A stretch of 7,969 nucleotides of DNA from the NCBI GenBank assembly GCA_016788945.1, contig JAEUSA010000274.1:1-7969 (forward strand), given 5' to 3'. This document shows positions 1-4,575 of the stretch, in pieces. Under the pieces are notes generated by a model. It saw only the letters and a program-made list of their open reading frames with translations. It ran no database searches and was not told the DNA's origin. The DNA comes from Leptospiraceae bacterium. Lineage in GTDB: Bacteria; Spirochaetota; Leptospiria; Turneriellales; Turneriellaceae. The first letter of the stretch is position 1. Each line of letters begins with the position of its first letter. A program made the position numbers and the translations under genes.

Positions 1-22
1 GGCATAGATTTTTTTTTGCACC

Positions 23-47
23 TCGCGTCGAACCAAAAAGGACGCGA
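23..47. other. Hairpin competing with the long inverted repeat
   Basis: A perfect 7-bp inverted repeat (23-29 with 41-47) encloses an 11-nt loop. Its right arm reuses bases 41-47, which are also part of the outermost stem of the 40-230 element, so the two foldings are mutually exclusive. A run of nine Ts (9-17) lies just to its left. That run could be the tail of a terminator for a gene outside the window, but its stem would lie beyond the edge. No function is assigned. Confidence 0.5.
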
Positions 48-230
48 CGTTGGGGCTGCGCGGCAGGTCGCGAAAAACGCGCGCGAGCAAAATGCGCTAC
101 GATTTTCTACCGAAAATAGTTCGCAAAACGGCTAAGAAGCCTGCATTCTGCACGCGCAAAGAGCGTTTTTCGACCGGGATCCTAAAATCCGACAAGCTAT
201 TGCGACCTGCCGCGCAGCCCCGTTGCGTCC
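40..230. repeat. Long nested inverted repeat, possible structured RNA
   Basis: Direct reading shows three co-linear inverted segments. Outer arms 52-71 and 202-221 are a perfect 20-bp inverted match. They extend outward through 40-48 with 222-230 (8 of 9 Watson-Crick, one G:T), leaving a 3-nt bulge at 49-51. Inside, 71-80 pairs perfectly with 163-172 (base 71 can join only one helix), and 81-95 pairs with 143-157 at 13 of 15. Two small hairpins cap the structure: 102-107 with 112-117, and 130-133 with 138-141. That is about 50 potential base pairs in 191 nt, with one unpaired bulge at 173-201. It lies 7 nt beyond the stop of the DUF1304 gene. Read on the minus strand, the closing stem is followed by five Ts (39-35), as in an intrinsic terminator. 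It could be a minus-strand structured RNA, a bidirectional terminator-like element or a MITE remnant. I see no flanking target duplication. The inverted repeat is certain; its role is unknown. Confidence 0.8.
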
Positions 231-236
231 CGGGCG

Positions 237-617
237 TCAGTTAAGGCGCCACAAGAGGGCCAAGCAGACCGCAGGAACAAGACCCTGCAGCAACACCCCA
301 CGCAACATTTTGACCCCTGCCGAAAACAAGAGCACGAGTGAGGCTCCCACCATGCTGCCGAGGCTCAATGTGAGTAGAGCCACAGCGGGCTGAATATGGC
401 CTACATTCCAAAAATAGATGCCCGCTGCAGCGCCGAGCGCAAGGAACAGGTTATAGTAGCCTTGGTTGAGCGCGAGCAGCTTCGTTGTGCGCGCATCGGC
501 TTCCGATTGGCCGAAAATTTTGCGCACCGCGGGCGTTGTCCACAGAATGCTCTCAAAAACGAAGAATAGCACGTGAATAAATGCTGCTACCGCAGCGAGT
601 ATTGAGATTGTCAGCAT
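237..617 (-). CDS. DUF1304 family small membrane protein
   Basis: A 126-residue, very hydrophobic protein. About four membrane helices are visible, near residues 3-25, 48-67, 73-98 and 105-123, so it is an inner-membrane protein. Features typical of DUF1304 are present: a helix-1 His15 and Glu22 followed by Trp26, an NQGYYN motif at 51-56 entering helix 2, and QGLVPA at 111-116 in helix 4. The length matches the family, whose function is not established; some members are annotated as putative transporters. The ATG at 617 has no Shine-Dalgarno sequence on its own strand, and only 27 bp separate it from the divergent sirtuin start. Its promoter would therefore have to lie within the beginning of the sirtuin gene. 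The gene ends just before the long inverted repeat. Family assignment is good; the biochemical role is unknown. Confidence 0.85.
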   Translation of the reverse strand: MLTISILAAVAAFIHVLFFVFESILWTTPAVRKIFGQSEADARTTKLLALNQGYYNLFLALGAAAGIYFWNVGHIQPAVALLTLSLGSMVGASLVLLFSAGVKMLRGVLLQGLVPAVCLALLWRLN

Positions 618-644
618 GCGCGGAGGATAAAGCCGGTCTTCGCA

Positions 645-1421
645 GTGTCAATTGAAAAAGCCGCACAAATATTGAAACGCGCGCGGTATCCGCTGTTTCT
701 CAGCGGCGCAGGCATTTCGGCAGAAAGTGGCATTCCCACTTTTCGCGGCAAAGAAGGTCTGTGGCGAGAACACCGCGCCGAAGCGACAGGAGGTCGTGAG
801 TCGCGCGCTGCCACGATGGCATCGATGCGCGCCGAAGATCTCGCGACGCCTGAAGCCTTCCAGCGTGACCCGGCGCTGGTCTGGCAGTGGTATAACTGGC
901 GCAAAAGGCTGATTTCCGAAAAGAAACCGAATCCCGCACATTTTGCCATCCGCGACATCGCACACAAACTACCCAACTTGCTTTGCGCCACGCAAAACGT
1001 CGACGGCTTTCATGCACTCGCAGGTTTAGAGGGTGTTCTCGAGATGCACGGCAATATATTTCGTACACGCTGTCTTGGCTGCTCTGATGTGCGCGAGAAC
1101 CGGGGCGAAATTGATCCGGAAACTTTGTGTGTCGCCTGTAATCAGGCGGCACTGAGACCCGACGTGGTGTGGTTTGGCGAAGCATTGCCGCAGAATATTC
1201 TGCATACAATTTACGAGCGGCTACATGTGTGCGACGCGATCATCGTCGTCGGCACTTCAGGCAGCGTTTACCCGGCAGCAGGTTTTGCCGTCGAAGTGCG
1301 GCGTCGCGAAGGCTATGTCATCGAAATCAATATCGACGAAACACACCGGCCCTATGCAAACGATGTCTACATTCGCGCGAAAGCGGGCGAGGCGCTGCCG
1401 CAGATCTGCGCGCTCATCTGA
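645..1421 (+). CDS. cobB: NAD-dependent protein deacylase, sirtuin (CobB-like)
   Basis: A 258-residue Sir2-family enzyme that removes acyl groups from protein lysines using NAD+, giving nicotinamide and O-acyl-ADP-ribose; cytoplasmic. Visible motifs: the NAD loop GAGISAESGIPTFRG (21-35), TQNVDGFH (116-123), catalytic His135 in MHGN, a four-cysteine zinc site (Cys143, 146, 162, 165), VVWFGE (174-179) and GTSGSVYPAA (203-212). Tyr83 and Arg86 form the YxxR signature of class III sirtuins (SIRT5 and E. coli CobB), which predicts desuccinylase or demalonylase activity besides deacetylation. Compared with E. coli CobB, as I recall its sequence, there is an extra stretch of about 18 residues at 44-61, next to the cofactor loop. 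The start is GTG at 645. A GGAGG lies at 622-626, but 18 nt upstream, which is long, so the start is somewhat uncertain. The gene stands alone between a divergent and a convergent neighbour. Confidence 0.93.
   Translation: MSIEKAAQILKRARYPLFLSGAGISAESGIPTFRGKEGLWREHRAEATGGRESRAATMASMRAEDLATPEAFQRDPALVWQWYNWRKRLISEKKPNPAHFAIRDIAHKLPNLLCATQNVDGFHALAGLEGVLEMHGNIFRTRCLGCSDVRENRGEIDPETLCVACNQAALRPDVVWFGEALPQNILHTIYERLHVCDAIIVVGTSGSVYPAAGFAVEVRRREGYVIEINIDETHRPYANDVYIRAKAGEALPQICALI
774..837. repeat. 10-bp direct repeat bounding a 54-bp in-frame insert
   Basis: The decamer cgcgccgaag occurs at 774-783 and again at 828-837, exactly 54 nt (18 codons) apart, inside the sirtuin gene and in the same codon phase. 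Removing one repeat plus the 44 nt between would join EHR directly to AEDLATPEAF, which is the usual continuous family sequence. The arrangement looks like a short in-frame insertion with a duplicated edge. Chance repetition in GC-rich coding sequence is the alternative. Confidence 0.5.
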
Positions 1422-1441
1422 GCGGGCAAAACAGCGACGGA

Positions 1442-1999
1442 TTAAAAAGGAATAAAGATAACTGGCGACCAGCTCCAGTCGCTCGATTTGTATCCCGGCA
1501 CCTGGAACGTATAATAACCCACGGAGATTCCCCAGTAGATCGGGCCTGTCAATCTCGCCATGAGCCCGATCGACGGCCCGTAAGACCAACCTTCAACGTT
1601 GAAATCCCCGCGCAAAAAATGCCGTGTCGCGGTTAGAGATGGAGTTAGCAGATAACCTCCAAACGGGCCGATGTAGTATGTGATACCCGGGCCCACCGAA
1701 TAGTCTTGGTAGCCACTGCCAAAAATCGCACCGCCATGCACTCCCGCGCCTAGCCGATCGATGAGAAAATAGGTGAAATTTGCCCCTGCGCCGTAAACGA
1801 CTCCTTTGCCATCGCTCGAAATCACCGGCCCGAGGCCAAAGCCCATGCAGCCTGCACCAAACGGATGCTCGCTGCAATCTGCCTGCGCCTTCGGTCGCTT
1901 CGCGGTTTCGCGGCGATATTCACTTTCTTCTTCTTGCGCTGCAAGCGGAGAAAGTAGCCACAGCACAGCGAATGCAGAAATGATGGTTTTTGCTTTCAT
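1442..1999 (-). CDS. Putative outer-membrane beta-barrel protein with signal peptide
   Basis: I do not recognise a named family. Starting at ATG 1999 gives 185 residues with a clear signal peptide: positive MKAK, a hydrophobic core to about residue 18, then PLAAQ with likely cleavage near residues 21-22. The mature N-terminus is charged (about 23-40) and has a Cys pair (Cys42, Cys51) that could form a disulfide. From residue 53 on the sequence is rich in Gly, Tyr, Phe and Trp with alternating hydrophobic residues. It resembles successive amphipathic beta strands and ends in IFIPF, a terminal Phe as recognised by the BAM complex. A small outer-membrane barrel is the likely form. A longer in-frame start at 2203 is possible on paper, but it lies inside the aminotransferase gene and would bury the signal peptide. 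It is the third gene of a minus-strand operon, 10 nt after the aminotransferase stop, and converges with the sirtuin 20 nt away. Confidence 0.7.
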   Translation of the reverse strand: MKAKTIISAFAVLWLLSPLAAQEEESEYRRETAKRPKAQADCSEHPFGAGCMGFGLGPVISSDGKGVVYGAGANFTYFLIDRLGAGVHGGAIFGSGYQDYSVGPGITYYIGPFGGYLLTPSLTATRHFLRGDFNVEGWSYGPSIGLMARLTGPIYWGISVGYYTFQVPGYKSSDWSWSPVIFIPF

Positions 2000-2005
2000 A
2001 TTTTT

Positions 2006-2011
2006 TCCTTC
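2006..2011 (-). promoter_or_regulatory. Shine-Dalgarno deciding the beta-barrel protein start
   Basis: On the minus strand GAAGGA overlaps the aminotransferase stop codon and lies 6 nt before ATG 1999. It is the best ribosome-binding site on the minus strand. It supports the short start and links translation of the barrel protein to that of the aminotransferase. Confidence 0.7.
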
Positions 2012-3146
2012 ACTGCCCCAGTTCTTTGACCATATCACAGAATATCTGCGTACCCTCTTCGAGAATGTCTTCGCGTGTCGCATAGCTGATGCGTATGGAT
2101 TTTCGATTTGCGCTGAAAATGTAGCCGGGCACCAACAGCAGCCTGCGTTCGATAGCTTGTGTAACGAAATCTGCCGAGTCAATCGGTATTTCGGGATACA
2201 CATAAAAAGCCCCGTCGGGATAAGGCAGGCGCGTCACGGGAGTGAGCTTTGAGACCACGAGGTCGCGCCGCTTCTTCATGATCGCCAATTCGTTATCAAT
2301 GCCCGTTTTGAGAGCCGTGATAGCTCCCCATTGCATCGCATGCGGTGAACACACCATGGTGTATTGCTGCAGAGTGACCATTTTCTGGACAATGCCCGAA
2401 TAGCGTGCCGGCGCCGCCAGATACCCTACTCTGAGACCGGTCATCGCATGGCTTTTCGAAAAACCATTCAAGGTCAATGTTCGATCTTTGTTGATCGCCG
2501 CCATGCTGACGTGCTTTTTTTCATAATCGAAAGCCGCATAAATTTCGTCTGAGGCAAGAATCGCGTCGTGTTCTTCGGCAAGATTCGAAAGCAACAGTAG
2601 TTGTTCGCGGCTGAGAATTTTTCCCGTCGGGTTTGAGGGGGATGCAAAAATAATCAGTTTCAACTTTACTTTTTCTTTTTCAAGCCGTGCACGCAGTGCA
2701 GCAATTTCTCCGGCGTCAAAATCTTCTTTGATAGTGTATTGTTTCGCCTCGTGGTACTTGACCAGCGCCGGATAGATCAGAAAGTACGGGTCGATCAACA
2801 GCACCGCGTCGTTTTTTGCCACGACGGTCTGGAACAACAAAAACAAAATCGAGGCTACTCCGGTAGAAACGATGACATCATCGGCTGCATGCATGACCGA
2901 AGTTTTTGCGTGCAGGTATTCGACGATCGCTTCGCGCAATTGCGGCAGCCCGGCGGTCGGGGTATAACCGCTTTTGTTGTCTTCGATAGCCTTGATCATC
3001 GCCTCTTTTACCGGCTGCGGCACCGGAAAATCAGGCTGACCGATCGAGAGGTTGAGTGGATTTTTGATCTTCGCGGCGAGATCGAATACCTTGCGGATCT
3101 CACTCGTGTCGATGCCGTGTATGCGCGGCGCGAGAATGTCGCGCAT
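2010..3146 (-). CDS. Class I/II PLP-dependent aminotransferase
   Basis: A 378-residue fold-type I aminotransferase, transferring amino groups between an amino acid and a 2-oxo acid via pyridoxal phosphate in the cytoplasm. Key residues visible: the SIGQPDF start of the fold (34-40), GYTPTAGLPQLREAI (60-74), SPSNPTG (169-175) with the cofactor-contacting Asn172, Asp200 and Tyr203 in SDEIYAAF, and the Schiff-base Lys231 in SKSHAMTGLRVGY. Arg352 in RISYA should bind the substrate carboxylate. Length and motifs fit the aspartate aminotransferase-like subgroup, but substrate cannot be read from the motifs; aspartate, an aromatic amino acid or another donor are all possible. The ATG at 3146 lies 1 nt after the stop of the upstream lipoprotein gene and lacks its own clear Shine-Dalgarno, so coupled translation is likely. 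It is the middle gene of a three-gene operon whose other two products are envelope proteins, an odd pairing. Confidence 0.92.
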   Translation of the reverse strand: MRDILAPRIHGIDTSEIRKVFDLAAKIKNPLNLSIGQPDFPVPQPVKEAMIKAIEDNKSGYTPTAGLPQLREAIVEYLHAKTSVMHAADDVIVSTGVASILFLLFQTVVAKNDAVLLIDPYFLIYPALVKYHEAKQYTIKEDFDAGEIAALRARLEKEKVKLKLIIFASPSNPTGKILSREQLLLLSNLAEEHDAILASDEIYAAFDYEKKHVSMAAINKDRTLTLNGFSKSHAMTGLRVGYLAAPARYSGIVQKMVTLQQYTMVCSPHAMQWGAITALKTGIDNELAIMKKRRDLVVSKLTPVTRLPYPDGAFYVYPEIPIDSADFVTQAIERRLLLVPGYIFSANRKSIRISYATREDILEEGTQIFCDMVKELGQ

Positions 3147-3147
3147 G

Positions 3148-3426
3148 CTATTTCAGCAACTCGTCGAGCTGCTTTGACTGCTCTTCAATCGCCAGCTTAT
3201 TTGCTTCGATGCGGCACCGGTCTGAATTCCAGTCTTTACTGCGGGCGGTAGCATCGCTGCAGGCCTGTGATTTTGCCTCGGCGCAGAACCGGGCAACGTA
3301 CTTTTTACATTCTGATTTTCCGCACGCGGCCATAAGCGCAGCGGCACAGATCATGGCGACCATAAGCAGGCGACTGCCTGCAAAAAGTTGCCTGAACAGC
3401 CTCGCGGATAAAACTCTTTTTTGCAT
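3148..3426 (-). CDS. Small cysteine-rich lipoprotein
   Basis: I do not recognise a family. From ATG 3426 it encodes 92 residues: a basic N-region (QKRVLSARLFRQ), a hydrophobic core LLMVAMICAAALMAA, then the candidate lipidated Cys35 followed by GKSE. The lipobox reads LMAAC, with Met at -3. That is unusual for enterobacteria but tolerable in spirochaetes, whose lipoboxes are relaxed. After the lipid Cys there are four more (about residues 40, 48, 56, 71), so two disulfides are possible. The C-terminal third is charged and helical. Mature size is only about 58 residues. Other starts: TTG at 3444 adds six residues, but it lies in the candidate promoter; ATG at 3363 would remove the basic region. 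It is the first gene of the operon, 1 nt before the aminotransferase, and divergent from gspC. Confidence 0.65.
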   Translation of the reverse strand: MQKRVLSARLFRQLFAGSRLLMVAMICAAALMAACGKSECKKYVARFCAEAKSQACSDATARSKDWNSDRCRIEANKLAIEEQSKQLDELLK

Positions 3427-3469
3427 GACATGGCTACGGAACAATAAATTAACGTGTCAAGTACAAAGG
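3421..3469. promoter_or_regulatory. Divergent promoter region between lipoprotein gene and gspC
   Basis: The only non-coding stretch between two divergent operons is about 43 bp, so both promoters should be here or just inside the genes. On the minus strand 3460-3455 reads TTGACA, a perfect -35 hexamer, but no good -10 follows at 16-19 nt. On the plus strand TTGCAT (3421-3426) and AATAAA (3443-3448) make a weak sigma70-like pair with 16-nt spacing. If both are used, the two promoters overlap and would interfere with each other. Evidence is pattern-based only. Confidence 0.35.
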
Positions 3470-4024
3470 ATGAAAAGACGTGTAGCGAAAGTCGCTCTCA
3501 TTACCATCGCCATTCTTTTAGCAATTGGAGCCATGGTATTGATCAAAGAATATCTGCTGCTGAAAAAAATCGAACGGGCGATGAAGAGCCCTTCACCGGC
3601 GCAGGCCGAGGCAAAATCCGGAACAGATTCGGCAGAATCGGCCGAACCGCGCAGGCAGGCATTCGTCACCAAAGTCACCCGGCAATCGGGCGGCGATCAG
3701 GTAACCGCGTACGTCAACTTCGCCGCTTTCCGCAGAACCGTGGAGGCGCAGCCCGAAGCGATTTCGCGTTGGGGTAGCCTGCGTTGGAAAGTGCTCGAGG
3801 ACACACCTGCGCTGTGTATACGCAATCTTGCACAAACCACCCCATTCTCAGCCTTAGGCGTCGCTGCGGGCGACTGCATCACACACTTAGACGGTGAGAG
3901 TATTAACCAACCGATGCGCAATCTCGGCATCTGGCTTTCGCTCGCCGGCCGCGAACGCCTCACCGTCGACACTTTGCGCGGTGACCGGAAAATATCATAC
4001 ACCCTACTCAAACAGCGGCAATGA
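3470..4024 (+). CDS. gspC: Type II secretion inner-membrane protein GspC (PDZ type)
   Basis: A 184-residue bitopic inner-membrane protein. A basic N-terminus (MKRR) is followed by one membrane helix (about 8-28), a Pro/Ala/Ser/Glu-rich periplasmic linker (about 40-62), a beta-rich segment (64-85) in the place of the homology region that binds GspD, and a C-terminal PDZ-like domain (about 108-182) with PFSALGVAAGDCITHLDGESI at its core. In the type II secretion system GspC joins the inner-membrane platform to the secretin and may help recruit substrates. It is shorter than typical GspC (about 270-300). The assignment rests on architecture and on gspD downstream, since sequence identity to classic GspC looks low. 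Two cysteines (116, 135) lie in the PDZ part. AAAGG abuts the ATG, too close for a normal Shine-Dalgarno; ATG 3425 in frame would add 15 residues. The stop overlaps the next gene by ATGA. Confidence 0.72.
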   Translation: MKRRVAKVALITIAILLAIGAMVLIKEYLLLKKIERAMKSPSPAQAEAKSGTDSAESAEPRRQAFVTKVTRQSGGDQVTAYVNFAAFRRTVEAQPEAISRWGSLRWKVLEDTPALCIRNLAQTTPFSALGVAAGDCITHLDGESINQPMRNLGIWLSLAGRERLTVDTLRGDRKISYTLLKQRQ

Positions 4025-4575
4025 AGAAGATCCACCTACGCCTTATTGCCGTACTGGGGGTGACTATTCTGACAGCGTATGCTCTGGTGATGACTGTGAA
4101 AACCAGCGTCGTCGACTTTGCCCGGGTGAGCAATGAGTCGATGCTGCCCTACCTGACACCGTACCAACTGCTGGTCATTGCCAAATTTTCGCCGTGCGTG
4201 CGGCTGCCGCTCATCCACAGGCCGCTGTGGTGTGGCAGCTGTGAGAAAGGCCATGCGTACGTGCTCGAAGACCCGCGCAAGCCCGGGCGCCAGCTCGTCA
4301 AATTTGCCGTCGACGATGGTACTGCCGGTGAGCAGCGCGCCACGCCGAGGTTGCTAAAGCAGCTTACAGGAGACATAATCTGGTTTACGCAAAGTAAAGC
4401 TGCTGCAGTCAAACCGGGTGCGGCAGCGCAATGCCGCTTCGAGGGAAGCAACCGTGAACATTCGGTCGATTCGCGCCATTTCGGTCCCGTGCCGGTCGAA
4501 CGAGTGTTGGGTAAAGTTGTCTTTCCGCGCGTGTATTACGCCGGGCCACGCGACGAACCGGCTGCAAAACCATGA
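4021..4575 (+). CDS. Divergent type I signal peptidase (S26 family)
   Basis: A 184-residue membrane-anchored serine peptidase that would cleave signal peptides on the periplasmic side. One N-terminal helix (about 7-25) precedes box B, SNESMLPYL, with nucleophile Ser40 and the SMxP signature. Lys94 in QLVKFAV is the probable general base (box D), but the usual PGD that follows is missing. Box E is well kept: GSNREHSVDSRHFG (142-155) with Ser148, Asp150 and Arg152, then VPVERVLGKV as in LepB. Length is short compared with E. coli LepB (324) and there is only one anchor. Unusual features are a CGSC pair at 71-74, preceded by Trp, plus Cys59 and Cys138, all predicted periplasmic. It overlaps gspC and the PBP gene by 4 nt each and has no clear ribosome-binding site, which indicates coupling. 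It may be a specialised peptidase rather than the housekeeping LepB; S26C/TraF-like is the alternative. Confidence 0.82.
   Translation: MKKIHLRLIAVLGVTILTAYALVMTVKTSVVDFARVSNESMLPYLTPYQLLVIAKFSPCVRLPLIHRPLWCGSCEKGHAYVLEDPRKPGRQLVKFAVDDGTAGEQRATPRLLKQLTGDIIWFTQSKAAAVKPGAAAQCRFEGSNREHSVDSRHFGPVPVERVLGKVVFPRVYYAGPRDEPAAKP

Noticed and set aside
40..230. 6S RNA identity for the long hairpin
   Set aside because: Size and closing stem are reminiscent, but the bubble is one-sided (29 nt against 0) rather than the central 6S bubble, and I could not identify conserved 6S sequence; left as unassigned.
50..244. 64-codon plus-strand ORF over the left intergenic region
   Set aside because: It runs through the nested inverted repeat, has no Shine-Dalgarno, has a highly basic patternless product, and the palindromic structure explains the sequence better.
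611..1209. Long minus-strand ORFs opposite the sirtuin gene
   Set aside because: The sirtuin on the other strand has full catalytic and zinc motifs; the antisense products have no recognisable features and are Arg/Ser-rich shadows of GC-rich coding sequence.
1411..1424. CGCTC-ATCT-GAGCG hairpin at the end of the sirtuin gene as a bidirectional terminator
   Set aside because: Only 5 bp of uninterrupted stem, and no T-run follows on either strand in the reading direction, so it cannot be called an intrinsic terminator.
2000..2203. Extended N-terminus for the beta-barrel protein (start at 2203)
   Set aside because: It lies wholly inside the aminotransferase gene and would place a clear signal peptide internally; ATG 1999 has a good Shine-Dalgarno.
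2739..3251. 170-codon plus-strand ORF opposite the aminotransferase
   Set aside because: Antisense shadow; the minus-strand aminotransferase has all PLP-site motifs.
3454..3777. 107-codon plus-strand ORF starting GTG in another frame of gspC
   Set aside because: Product has no membrane helix or domain, while the gspC frame gives an N-terminal anchor and a PDZ-like domain and overlaps the next gene cleanly.
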